A DNA stretch of 64,000 bases from Skeletonema tropicum (taxonomy: Eukaryota > Bacillariophyta > Thalassiosirophyceae > Thalassiosirales > Thalassiosiraceae): positions 310,001 to 374,000 of the forward strand of contig CM074142.1 of NCBI GenBank assembly GCA_037178625.1, in the 5' to 3' direction. The translations under genes were made by a program, and so were the position numbers. This document shows, piece after piece, positions 11,015-20,708 of this stretch. The notes under the pieces are model-generated. The model had not been told where the DNA came from and did no database searches. It was given only the letters and a program-made list of their open reading frames with translations. Position 1 is the stretch's first letter; each line of letters opens with the position of its first letter.

Positions 11015-13660
11015 ATGCAGTCGCCTTTTATGACTCCCTTAGACCCTCCGTTGGCGCCAACTATCGTGAGTGATGTCTCAAGTGTGGAGTCCGTAACTCC
11101 TCGCAGTGAGGAGACCACCGCCCCTCCTCGTACTCAAGTGCCCTTGTCTGTTCAGGCTTCTCGAGATTGGTACGGTGATCTGTTGTGGCTTCGAGATGGT
11201 AATCCTCCCGGAAGCTCTGCTGGCAGTATTGCTGGCCCTACTGGCGAAGACGCCAGTACCCCCTCGTGACTCAATGAAGCTCCTGCTGGTGTTGTTGCCA
11301 GCAGCCCGTCTAGCCTAGAGGCTAGACATCTCGGAGACCTCAGAGACATTCTGTCCCCTGTTGCCTCCGGTAGTCACTCGACCTCTGCTGCGCCCACTAC
11401 TTTCGATGATGGTGCGGCTGCGGCGGGTCTTGCTGCTCTACTCGACAAGGTCGAGTTGGAAATCAATAATACTCCGATGACTAAAGATGCGCGTGATAAG
11501 GCCGTGGTTAAGATTGCTGATCTCAGGCTCTCATTGTTGGATGGCTCTGCCTCTGGTGTTTCTGAAGTTTCCCCGGCTGCTGCTGTGGATGGTTCCCCTG
11601 TGTCTGGAGGAGGAGATGGTGTTTCTGTGTCTGGCGGAGGAAATGGTACCTCTGTGGCTGTTCCTGTGGCAAGTAGCTACAATGATGTGGTTCAGCCGTG
11701 TTCCTATCCTTCGGTCATACACTATGATCCCACCTCTTTCGCTTCGACGGCTACCCTTCCAGGTTTTGGTGGACCACCATCGACTTATGTGCCTCCAGTC
11801 TTACCTTCAGGACCTGTGGCTGTGCCTGTTACATCGAGCTCTACCTCTGCGGGTTTTGTTGGTACTTGCCTACCGGTATCTATCCCGTCTGGTTCTGTAC
11901 CCGTTGGCCCTTCTGCTGCTTCGCACAGTGATACAAATGTCACTGCTGCGCCAGCTCCGGTTCCAGTCCCAGTGAACCCTCCAGAAGGAGAAAGAAGTGC
12001 TATATTTTATGATACCCCTGTGAGGAGTGCTCCCGGTCCAAGTGCCACTGACGTCGAGGTTGTCATATCTAAAGAAGAACGTCTCAAGCTTGATGTCACG
12101 AACTACGACCAACTGAAGATTCTGGAGAAAATCCGTGGTGGGTTGGACGACAAGTTCGGTGTTAGCAGTAAGGATTCGCTCTTGTCCGACAAGTCAGAAG
12201 CTGGTGACAACGTTAAGAATGTTCACGTGCAGGTCTCTGCCACCAAATACTTCGACCTGATCGCCCAAACCTTCACGCACTTCACTAAGTACGATATGCT
12301 AGAGATTCTGGACATCAGCCCCTCCAAATCAAGCGACCCAGATCTGTCCAAACCAATTAGTGAGATTCTGGACCTACAGAAATCGCAAAATCTTCTGTGG
12401 GAGTGGCAATGGCTTCGGTTTGAGGATGTGTGTGTTACGCAAGCACTTATTAACACCTCAGTCTTCGTCTGTGCTGGTGCTGCTGACAATCAGAGCAGTA
12501 ACTTGATGTATCGGTTTCTCTACAATTCCTGTACCAGCTCGCTCAAGCAACTCATCGACAAGGAATTCAAAGAGCTGCCCGCTTCTCAGAAAGGTGGGCT
12601 TACTTATTTGTGGATCCTCTTGCACACCGTACTTCGGCAGACCCCTGGAGTTTCTACGTCCCTTGTTCAGTTCATCAAGTTGTGGTCTACTAAAGGCCCT
12701 GCTCTGGTAAATGGAAATCTCTTTATCGGTGGTAAACAGTTGAAGAATGCACTTAGTCTTCTTTATGGCGCAGGCAGGCTTGAGCAGGACACCCCAAATA
12801 ACTTATGGAAAGGAGCCAGCTTGAGCAGGAATAATTTCCTTAGCAAAATCGCTGAGAAGAACTGCGTTGAAGCTGATGAAGCTCGCCTTAGTTTGAAAAT
12901 TTACGATGCTCTTAATCAGTCTCAGCAGTCCATCTACGACAAATCTGTTGCTATCGTGGACACAGTTATGGATGCTTATGCCGATCAGACAGCAGGTGGA
13001 AAGCGGTTTGCTGATGTCCCTGCTACTCAGGACAATCGTTTCAATAATTTGTCTGGTAGAAGGAGCGGTGTACCTAGGAGTGGTGTACCTGGACCTGGTG
13101 GTGGTGGACCTCCCCGCGGTGGTAGAAATAGGCGTTCAAGGCCTTGCTATAATTGTGAGCAGCCTGGTTGTTCGGTAAAGAAATGCAAGAAGACGCTCAA
13201 TCAGGAACGTATCGATCGTAATATCGAGCTGGCGAAGAGGGGTGAATTTGGGGTCGAGATCCCCGAACGTGCCGCTGCTACTCAGCCCCAACAGAAGATG
13301 GTCGACGGTTTCTGCATGGCCTATTGTAAGCATTGTCAGTGCTACGTCAAGGATCACTCAACAAAGTACCACGACAAATGGAGCGCTGACAAGTCCGGAT
13401 TCAATATGTTTGATGTGAACCCTAGTCATCCTTTGGTGGTCAGGAACAAGGAACACTTTGCTGCCCTTGTTGCCTCCCGGCGTTCTGGTAGTGATAGCGT
13501 GTCCGCTCTTACTGTCCCTCCTGGTGACGACGGTGGACAAGCTCAACGTATGGCAAACTTGAACTCCATCCTCTCTGAACTTGAGAAGAGGGTTTCGGAT
13601 GAACACTCAGTGAATCTCGTCAATGCTGCACGTGCCAATGCTGCGCAGGGTTTTCGGTAG
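11015..13660 (+). pseudogene. gag: copia Gag, interrupted by one in-frame TGA
   Basis: ATG at 11015 (AACAATGC context) opens a frame of 881 codons to TAG at 13658-13660, broken only by TGA at 11267-11269. After that stop the same frame resumes without loss (LNEAPAGVVASS...). A single C-to-T change of CGA would explain the stop. The N-terminal third is Ser/Val/Pro-rich; the middle is helical capsid-like. A zinc knuckle appears as CYNCEQPGCSVKKC (about 13145-13186), a C-X2-C-X4-C-X4-C form with Cys where His is usual. A second cysteine cluster follows (FCMAYCKHCQCYVKDH). The start at the downstream non-ATG position 11456 is less likely, because the open frame continues upstream of it. Confidence 0.85.
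13648..13654 (+). promoter_or_regulatory. Possible -1 frameshift slippery heptamer at Gag stop
   Basis: GGGTTTT sits in the gag frame as G GGT TTT, the X-XXY-YYZ arrangement used for -1 ribosomal slippage, one codon before the gag TAG (13658-13660). Slippage would enter the frame of the 13672-14106 open frame. It would not by itself reach the pol frame, which is again the gag frame, so its role is uncertain. Confidence 0.4.
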
Positions 13661-13671
13661 GGTGGATTGTT

Positions 13672-14106
13672 TTGCTAGGTCTTTCCACTATCTTCCCTTT
13701 TAACCCTGGCGCCCGTAGCTTCTTGCTACACATCGTTCAGTTGATGATCTACCGTCTGATTCTCTTTGCCAACGCTCCATGTCTTCCTGATTTCGTGTTG
13801 GGCCTTCTCATCATGGTCTTGTTTCAGTTGATCGTGTCTGGTACTCAAGGTTCAACTTCAACTTCATCTGGTACTACTCGCAAGAAAAGGCCTCGTTCTC
13901 ATCGGTCCAGGTTCAAGCGTTTTCATCGGCGTGCCTTGCCTTACCATTTAGTCCTACGTTGCCGACGTCGCCTAGGTAATAGTCCTTGTCGTTTCGGCAC
14001 TTCTTTTCCATCGTCTCGAGATAAAGCTCATCGTCGCTGGAGGAGGAGGAATCTGCGTGCACGTCGTCCTACGTCGTCGTTACCGAAAGAACCACACTCG
14101 GAATGA
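13672..14106 (+). CDS. Open frame between copia Gag and Pol
   Basis: About 144 residues in the -1 frame relative to gag. The first half is hydrophobic (LHIVQLMIYRLILFANAP, VLGLLIMVLFQLIV) and the second half is Arg/Ser/His-rich. It overlaps the pol frame, which opens at 13976. No family recognised. It may be a spacer read by frameshift, or an intron-like region removed to join gag to pol; a GTAGGG donor lies at 13656-13661. Confidence 0.3.
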   Translation: MLGLSTIFPFNPGARSFLLHIVQLMIYRLILFANAPCLPDFVLGLLIMVLFQLIVSGTQGSTSTSSGTTRKKRPRSHRSRFKRFHRRALPYHLVLRCRRRLGNSPCRFGTSFPSSRDKAHRRWRRRNLRARRPTSSLPKEPHSE

Positions 14107-17100
14107 GTTCTTCTCTAAGGTCACCGATGGACGATTCACATTCACCCAGCCGACTTGGTCTGATGATATTGGTGCCTTTCTTGACGGTGTTGATGTTCTC
14201 TATTGCGCCCGAAAGTTACTGAAGGATCATGAGGATGAATTGCAGCGTGAGAAGAAGGATGCTTTGAAGCGTTTGACGGAGAAGGTGCTGAAGCGTATGA
14301 AGGAGGAACGGATTAAGAAGAAGGAAGCACGGAAGAAAGAGAAGGAGGAGTCAAAGGAATACATGTCCGATGCTCCTCAATCCTTTTCACATCCACGCTC
14401 ACCGTTCTCTCCAGGTGTTGTCGATGCTTTTCTTGAGAGCAAGCGAGTGCTCGACGTGATGGTTTCTATCAATGGTCTCAGAGTTGAAGATCATATCGCC
14501 AATGTGAAGGCTCTCTTGGGTAGAGTTGTACTCTTACGTGGTCCTATTCGGTTTGCTCAGATGGAAAGTTCGTCTATTGCAGATCCAGATAATCCCAACT
14601 TCTACAATACCCCGTTGATTTGGGACACTGGCGCCTCGTGGGGTCTTTCTCCCTTTCGTGCTGACTTCATTGACTATGAAGAAGTTAGTATTCCTGTGAA
14701 AGATATCTCCAAAACAAATATGGTGATTGGGATTGGTACAGTCATGTACAAGTTGAGAGCAACGAACGGCGACGAACTTCTTGTTCCTGGAATCAGCTAC
14801 CATCTTCCTGAGTGTGATATTCGGCTAATGAGTCCGCAAGTTTACCACAAACTATATGGAGGATGCAGTATTGTTGATGGTGATAAAGTTGATTGGAGAT
14901 TGCCCAAGCAGTTCGAAATGTCTACCGTGCATCACATTGAGATTCCGATGAATAAAGAAACAAATTTGCCAATGTTGTTCAATGTGACTTGCACTGAGGA
15001 GGAACGCACTACTATCGGTCCACGCTTTACCAAAGCGGTTGCGTATCTTCGTCACGCTCGAGGTTTCTTCCTTGGAAAGTGGAGTGTTACTGAAGCAGAG
15101 GATGAATACGAATTCGATGATTTCCTGCACCTGTACCCCTGCGTTACCAATGTCGACAACTTGAATATTTCCGCGGCTCAGAAGGCGCTCTTGTTGTGGC
15201 ATTTCAAGCTTGGTATCTCTGTCAAGGACGTTCAACAATTGATGAAGCCTCATCGTGCGATGCAGGAGGATGGAACGTCCCAAATCTTTCCGGCAGTGTT
15301 GAAAGCAGATCCTCCAGAAGCAGCTAACTGTCCGTTGCCGGTCTGTCCTACTTGCAAGCTGGCAAGTGCGAAACGATCGAAACCTCCGTCTCCATCTGTC
15401 TCTAAGAAGGATCCCGAGAAGGTGGATGTGCTTGCCCGTGACAGATATTTGCCTGGTGATTTCGTCAGTTCTGATCAGTTCAAGGTTCCCGTTACTGGTC
15501 GCGCCCTTTCTGGATTCGATGAAGATCTCTACAATTGTGGTACTGTGTATCATGACATGGCTACTTCCTATATACACATGGAGTTCCAGTCTGATGGCAC
15601 TGCTTCGGAGACCCTCAAGGGCAAGATTCACTATGAGCAATTCTTGGAAGAATTCGGTGTTACTATCAAGCATCTTCACTCTGACAATGGTATCTATGTT
15701 GCGAAGGATTTTCGTGATGATTGTTCCAGTAAAGGACAAAAGCAGACGTTCTCTGGTGTTGGATCTCAATTTGAAAATGGTGCCGCTGAGAGAGCTATTC
15801 AAACTATCTTTTGGATGGCACGTTCCATGATGCTTCACGTTGCGTTGCGTTGGAACGAGCACGAAGTTGATAGCCCCCGCCTTTGGCCCTTTGCTGTTCA
15901 ACACGCAGTTTGGCTCTACAATCGTTTGCCCAACAGAGTGACTGGTCTTACTCCGTTAGAACGTCTTTCCGGTGTTAAGGATGATCATCGTGATTTACGT
16001 CGTGTTCATGTGTGGGGATCTCCCTGCTATGTCCTGGATCCTAAGCTTCAGAGTGGAAAGAAACTTGCTAAGTTCGATAAGCGTGCCCGTCTTGGTCAGT
16101 ACCTTGGTTTCTCTCCCGAGCACTCTACACTGGTTGCTTTGGTCCGTCATCTTGGTTCTGGTCACGTCAGCCCTCAGTGGCACGTTGTTTTTGATGACAA
16201 GTTCCAGAGTGTCTTCAGCAATGGTGCTATGTCCGACGAAGATTTTGATGAACTCTGTTCTTTGCTGTACGACACTAGCCGAGACCATTACGTTCCGCCT
16301 TCTGATGTTGATGAGGATGGAAATTATGTGTACTATCCCCCTCCCCTTGATGACATTTGGCTGAGCGAAGAGGAACGTCGCGAGATGAAAGTCCGTGTTC
16401 AGGAATGGAAAGATCGTCTGAAGGCCGAACGCTGTGCTCATGAAGAGTCATTTGCTTCAGAGAAGGATTCCATCTCCCAAGTTGTCGAGTTTGATCCTGT
16501 TGTCGAAGAGATCAATGTTGCTCCGTCTGCTCCCTTGCCGCCTACTTCTAATGAAGCCTCCACAGTTGGTAATTCAGTTCCAGAAGGAGCTTCAGTGCCT
16601 GAATCAGAAGGAGGTGATGTAGAGTCTCCTGATGCGGATGATGAAGTATTCGACGAAGATGTTCCCTTCAATGAAGAAGATGCTCTTAAGTCTGTTGACA
16701 ATAATTGGAGCAGGAAACTCCGTGATCGTTCAAAGTTGCAAAAACCTGAAAAACTCCGTACGCTGAACTCTACTACTTGGCAAGATGCTCTCAATTACTC
16801 TCCGCGTGATATGGCACACCTTTCTGTCGCTCAACGCAGTTATTTGACTAAGTCTGAATATCGTCGGTTCTTTGCTCATTATGCCGTCACTCTCGGTAAA
16901 CAAACTGTCCCACCTAGAGTGGCCCGATTGTCGGCGAAGAAGCAGCAGTATAGGCAGCGTATGGCAGCTATGATTGAGTCAGCCGATAATCTTCTCATGC
17001 AGATGGAACTCGAGGTCCCTACAGTCGAAGATCTCATGGCTAGTCCTTTGGCAAAGTTTATTCATCTCGCAGTCAACAACACAAACTACAGTGGAAGTAC

Positions 17101-18760
17101 CAAGGAATTGATTGCAAACTACGTCCATCCACAGTTCCTGAAAGCGAAAGCTCAAGCATCTTCCGAGGACAACCCTAATTGGAACCAAGCTATGTATGGT
17201 GATGCTGCAGCCGAGTATTGGGAAGCTTGCAAGGTTGAGATTGCGACGTTGGAGAAAATGGAATCTTGGGAAGTTGTTGATATTCCTCCTGGGAAGCATA
17301 TTCTTGGTAGCACTTGGGCATTTCGTCTCAAGCGTTATCCAGATGGTAGACCTAAGAAGTACAAAGCTCGTTTTGTTGCTCGTGGCGATCAGCAGATCAA
17401 GGATGTGGAGTACAAGGAAACTTATGCTCCTGTGGTGTCGTGGGCGACAGTTCGTTTGATGCTCATCTTGGAGTCTATGCTTGGACTCAAGTCTTGTCAG
17501 GCCGATGTTGAGTGTGCTTTCTTGCACGGTCATTTGGAAGAAGGCGAAGAAATCTACATGCACATGCCGCGTGGTTTCAAGCAGGAAGGGAAATGTCTCC
17601 GCTTGAAGAGGTCATTGTACGGACTCAAGCAAGCTCCACGTGCATTTCACACCTATTTGGTCAAAGCTTTGGAGAAGCAAGGTTTACGTCAGTCTCATTT
17701 GGATCCCTGTCTCTTTATTGGAGATAAAGTCGTCGCCGTTACTTTTGTTGATGACTGTTTGTTTTGGGCCAAAGATGAGAAAGATATCAATGCACTTTTG
17801 GTTCGTCTTCGCAGCGATGAAGAGCATGGTTTGCTTCTAGAGAAGGAAGGTGATGCTGCTGGTTTCTTGGGTGTTGATTTGAAGAAGAAGAATGGTCAGG
17901 TTGAAATGACTCAAACTGGTCTCATCGACCGCATCATCACTGCTCTCGGACTAGAAGGAGGACAACACCATCCAAAGCTAACTCCGGCAAGTTCCAAGCC
18001 TTTGGTTCGTGATACTGACGGCGCTGCTGCAGAAGGAGCGTTCTCCTATTCAAGTGTTGTTGGAATGTTGCTCTATCTCTCTGGTCACTCTCGTCCCGAT
18101 ATTGCCTATGCTGTGAACTGTTGTGCGAGGTACATGTTCTCTCCACGCAAGTCTCACGAAGAAGCTCTCATCAGGATCGGTTTGTATCTCAAGGGTACAC
18201 GTGATAAGGGATTGATTCTCACCCCTACTTCGAATGTTCTCAATGTCGAAGCTTATCCTGACGCAGATTTTGGTGGTTTGTACGGACACGAACATCCCAG
18301 TGACCCTGCCTGTGTCAAGAGTAGAACAGGATTCGTCATCAAGGTTGCTAATTGTCCTGTTTTGTGGAAGTCTCAATTGCAGTCCTCGAAGACAGCCCTC
18401 AGCACTATGGAAGCAGAGATTACAGCTCTTGCTCATTGTTGTAGAGAACTCTTTCCTCTCATTGACATGGTTAAGAGTCTCAGCAAGGTCTACGGTCTTG
18501 AGGAGCAAGCTGCGGAGATGAAAGTCTCTATTCACGAAGATAACGCTGGAGCTTTGCTTCTGGCACAGACTCTTCCGCCTCAGTTTACTCCCCGTTCGAA
18601 GTGGTATCACATCGAGACAGTTTGGTTTCGTGAGGAGATTGTTAAGAGACAGATCAAGTTGATGAAGATCTGTACGACGGAACAACTTGGAGACATCTTT
18701 ACGAAAGGTCTTTCCAAGGATGTGTTCCAGATCTTGAGGAGGAAGCTCATGGGTTGGTAG
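13976..18760 (+). CDS. pol: copia Pol polyprotein (PR-IN-RT-RH)
   Basis: The frame opens after TAG at 13973-13975 and has no early ATG, so expression needs frameshift or splicing from gag. A lysine-rich coiled region comes first (about 14220-14360). The aspartic protease motif is IWDTGAS (Asp near 14624). The integrase has an LLLWHFKLG / CPTCKLA zinc region and a DD35E triad: SSDQF near 15472, LHSDNG (Asp 15683), GAAERA (Glu 15788). The GKKLAKF/LGQYLGFSPE region follows. Reverse transcriptase motifs are ARFVARGDQQ, DVECAFLHG, SLYGLKQAPRA and the FVDDCLF catalytic box (about 17744-17764). RNase H motifs are DADFGG, SSKTALSTMEAEITAL, HEDNAGA and IFTKGL. The frame is intact through 1,567 or more codons, which fits the near-identical LTRs. 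Confidence 0.93.
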   Translation, partial: VIVLVVSALLFHRLEIKLIVAGGGGICVHVVLRRRYRKNHTRNEFFSKVTDGRFTFTQPTWSDDIGAFLDGVDVLYCARKLLKDHEDELQREKKDALKRLTEKVLKRMKEERIKKKEARKKEKEESKEYMSDAPQSFSHPRSPFSPGVVDAFLESKRVLDVMVSINGLRVEDHIANVKALLGRVVLLRGPIRFAQMESSSIADPDNPNFYNTPLIWDTGASWGLSPFRADFIDYEEVSIPVKDISKTNMVIGIGTVMYKLRATNGDELLVPGISYHLPECDIRLMSPQVYHKLYGGCSIVDGDKVDWRLPKQFEMSTVHHIEIPMNKETNLPMLFNVTCTEEERTTIGPRFTKAVAYLRHARGFFLGKWSVTEAEDEYEFDDFLHLYPCVTNVDNLNISAAQKALLLWHFKLGISVKDVQQLMKPHRAMQEDGTSQIFPAVLKADPPEAANCPLPVCPTCKLASAKRSKPPSPSVSKKDPEKVDVLARDRYLPGDFVSSDQFKVPVTGRALSGFDEDLYNCGTVYHDMATSYIHMEFQSDGTASETLKGKIHYEQFLEEFGVTIKHLHSDNGIYVAKDFRDDCSSKGQKQTFSGVGSQFENGAAERAIQTIFWMARSMMLHVALRWNEHEVDSPRLWPFAVQHAVWLYNRLPNRVTGLTPLERLSGVKDDHRDLRRVHVWGSPCYVLDPKLQSGKKLAKFDKRARLGQYLGFSPEHSTLVALVRHLGSGHVSPQWHVVFDDKFQSVFSNGAMSDEDFDELCSLLYDTSRDHYVPPSDVDEDGNYVYYPPPLDDIWLSEEERREMKVRVQEWKDRLKAERCAHEESFASEKDSISQVVEFDPVVEEINVAPSAPLPPTSNEASTVGNSVPEGASVPESEGGDVESPDADDEVFDEDVPFNEEDALKSVDNNWSRKLRDRSKLQKPEKLRTLNSTTWQDALNYSPRDMAHLSVAQRSYLTKSEYRRFFAHYAVTLGKQTVPPRVARLSAKKQQYRQRMAAMIESADNLLMQMELEVPTVEDLMASPLAKFIHLAVNNTNYSGSTKELIANYVHPQFLKAKAQASSEDNPNWNQAMYGDAAAEYWEACKVEIATLEKMESWEVVDIPPGKHILGSTWAFRLKRYPDGRPKKYKARFVARGDQQIKDVEYKETYAPVVSWATVRLMLILESMLGLKSCQADVECAFLHGHLEEGEEIYMHMPRGFKQEGKCLRLKRSLYGLKQAPRAFHTYLVKALEKQGLRQSHLDPCLFIGDKVVAVTFVDDCLFWAKDEKDINALLVRLRSDEEHGLLLEKEGDAAGFLGVDLKKKNGQVEMTQTGLIDRIITALGLEGGQHHPKLTPASSKPLVRDTDGAAAEGAFSYSSVVGMLLYLSGHSRPDIAYAVNCCARYMFSPRKSHEEALIRIGLYLKGTRDKGLILTPTSNVLNVEAYPDADFGGLYGHEHPSDPACVKSRTGFVIKVANCPVLWKSQLQSSKTALSTMEAEITALAHCCRELFPLIDMVKSLSKVYGLEEQAAEMKVSIHEDNAGALLLAQTLPPQFTPRSKWYHIETVWFREEIVKRQIKLMKICTTEQLGDIFTKGLSKDVFQILRRKLMGW

Positions 18761-18786
18761 AACACATGAGGATCTCTGAGAAGGAG

Positions 18787-19188
18787 TGTGATGGATAGCC
18801 GTCTTAGATGGCAATCCCCAATTGTATGGAAAAGAACTTTAGTTTAGGTTTAGTTTAGGTAGTTCCACGTCAAGGAATACCGCTTGTGAATGATGTTAGG
18901 ATGTCAGAATCAGTCATCTGACACATCTAATCTTAGGATTGACATCCGGGTCTTCCCAGGTGTCAAGGCTCTCGTGAAGCTTTGCCTGGCAGAGCATCCT
19001 CATGAAGAGCAAGTAGTTTTATAATAGAAAATAATCCATCAAGTAAAACAGAAGTCTACAGTCCAATCGAATTGATTCAACGCCCTACATCTCCTTTTAT
19101 CTATTGGTGTTTGAGTTCTACAACCACTCAGACACCTCCATCGACGGTTACGCTAACGTCTCCCTCATCAACTAAGTGAACTATTACA
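18787..19188 (+). repeat. 3' LTR of the copia element
   Basis: 402 bp, identical to the 5' LTR except G at 18936. Preceded directly by the purine tract at 18778-18786 and followed by the target duplication GAGCA. Confidence 0.96.
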
Positions 19189-19251
19189 GAGCATCGGCAG
19201 TGAATTTGGCTTTATCAGCTGTCACAGCCATCAAATATGTAGGGTGATCCC

Positions 19252-19359
19252 CTCAGCCTGTCGGCGAACTATAGCCCACCTACGATGGCTTATACCGATT
19301 TGGCACTCAGCCTGTCGGCGAACTATAGCCCACCTACGATGGCTTATACCGATTTGGCA
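19252..19359 (+). repeat. 54-bp tandem duplication (2 copies)
   Basis: Two adjacent 54-bp units beginning CTCAGCCTGTCGGCG. A multiple of three, it preserves frame in a reading LSANYSPPTMAYTDLA repeated twice, so it may lie in a decayed exon of the CAGGG element. It is the first CAGGG-element sequence right of the copia insertion. Confidence 0.85.
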
Positions 19360-19573
19360 CGCTGCCCAACTTCCAAGGGTGCAAAACACAACGAAGCAGG
19401 AAATTAGAGAAACTGTGGATACTTTTGCTTTTATTTTTATTCCGAAACCAACCCATTGAAGATGAAAGACAATAAATTGTACATTAGAAATCTGAAAACA
19501 GGAAATACCGAAACAATAATCTTTTGATTGAATTAGAGTTGATATTGATTGCTCGACGTAGTCTGCAAGGGTG

Positions 19574-19729
19574 TGTTGAACCTGGCTTTTGGCGCCAAGG
19601 TCCCGTGGCTTCGCTCACTCGCAGCCACTGATTTCTCAGACGACTTCACGCACATCACGCAACACCGTAGCCAATAACTCTCACTATTTAACCATCTATT
19701 TATTACCGACGTATTGTTGCTTTTCTTTA
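19574..19729 (+). repeat. 156-bp direct duplication, right copy
   Basis: Right partner of 9856-10011. Its 3' end coincides with a TTTCTTTAG splice-acceptor-like site immediately before the conserved coding block at 19731, so the duplication may have brought in or copied the acceptor region. Confidence 0.85.
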
Positions 19730-19730
19730 G

Positions 19731-20065
19731 CGCAATTGTTTTAGAGAGGGGAAGCGTCTCGTCATGGACAACAAGCACCTTTGCCACAAGTTTGTAAACC
19801 TGTGTCAACCAGCCCAATGTCGGTCCAGCGCGGTGCAATAGACGATGTGTACCGCATAATTCTGCAAAAGATTGTTCATTCTAGGTTTGCTGTTGTTTTC
19901 CGTCAGTGGAAGGAAGAGCATTGTCCGAAGCACGACGTGTCTCTGAGATCAAAGTTGAAAGCAAGCGTGGACACGAATAAGAGCAGCAAACATCAAAAGC
20001 GACCAGCACCCGAGCCACCTAACACATCCAATGAAGTAGATACGAAAAAGTCAAAGGAGAGTTAA
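19731..20065 (+). pseudogene. Conserved CAGGG-element protein, C-terminal block (frame-broken)
   Basis: Following a TTTCTTTAG acceptor-like site, one frame reads RNCFREGKRLVMDNKHLC then KFVNLCQPA. After an offset of one base near 19813 another frame reads GAIDDVYRIILQKIVHSRF, AVVFRQWKEEHCPKHD, and ends with a Lys/Pro-rich tail at TAA 20063-20065. The element at 47788-49709 encodes the same block (CFKDGKHLVMHN, AIEEVYQIILWKMIHSRF, AVVFRRWKEQHCQKHD). Conservation of protein over DNA suggests a functional element protein. I do not recognise it; it lacks the hAT dimerisation signature. The stretch 20066-20708 is noncoding 3' element sequence. Confidence 0.6.
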
Positions 20066-20708
20066 TAATATTTAATGTGTAATAAATGTGAGTCTATCCA
20101 TAATATAGTGTGATAACATATTAAGAACTTCTCTTGCACTCACCTCTCATGTTTAAGTTTCTTACTAAGCAAAGCAAACATTCAATTTTAAATAAAATTG
20201 TCCCGCCAACGATGACAGCGGGTCTTCTTCATTAGCAGATGCTCCTGTTGATATCAGTTCTGTCGTGTTTTTGTCTTTGTCGGAAATGGTTGTGTCCGTG
20301 GATCTCGGCTAAAAAAAATAAATGTGCTTGTGTCAGTGGATCGGCTCCAACAAAATGATGCACAGTGATGGGGATAATTAAACCTGTCTTACCGACGATG
20401 GCGAGCGATCTTAATTAATTTCCTGAACTGTTGTTGATGTTGGGTCGACGGCAGCGCTCGTCTTTGTCGGCAATGGTATGATGCATCGGTGGATCGGAGA
20501 TCATCCGATGATGTGCTGTTGCCATCATAAAATGCACAATGACTGAATGCCCCTTAATTTCTCGATATGGCGGATTCATAGTCCAATAGCATGATAGAAG
20601 GCAAATGCGTCGGATCGAGAAATAAAATGGGCATAGCCATTGACATAATTTTTACTAGCACAGCGTCATGGTGAAGATGTCATCGAAGTGTTTTGAGGAG
20701 GTTTGAGT

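Larger units (their letters stand above)
10268..19188 (+). mobile_element. Full-length Ty1/copia LTR retrotransposon
   Basis: 8,921 bp, bounded by two 402-bp LTRs that start TG and end CA, with an exact 5-bp target duplication GAGCA at 10263-10267 and 19189-19193. The domain order protease, integrase, reverse transcriptase, RNase H places it in Ty1/copia. The LTRs differ at one position (A at 10417, G at 18936), so insertion was recent. A purine tract, GAGAAGGAG (18778-18786), abuts the 3' LTR. The base after the 5' LTR starts a 10-bp palindrome, GGTCATGACC (10670-10679); the usual TGGTATCAGAGC initiator-Met primer site is absent. It is nested in the CAGGG element. Confidence 0.96.

Noticed and set aside
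14852..15904. 350-codon minus-strand open frame
   Set aside because: It lies opposite the copia pol gene, whose frame carries all expected motifs; this is a shadow frame.
18050..18814. 254-codon minus-strand open frame
   Set aside because: Opposite the RNase H part of pol; shadow frame.
19189..19193. GAGCA as part of the LTR
   Set aside because: It lies outside the TG...CA borders and matches 10263-10267, so it is the target duplication.
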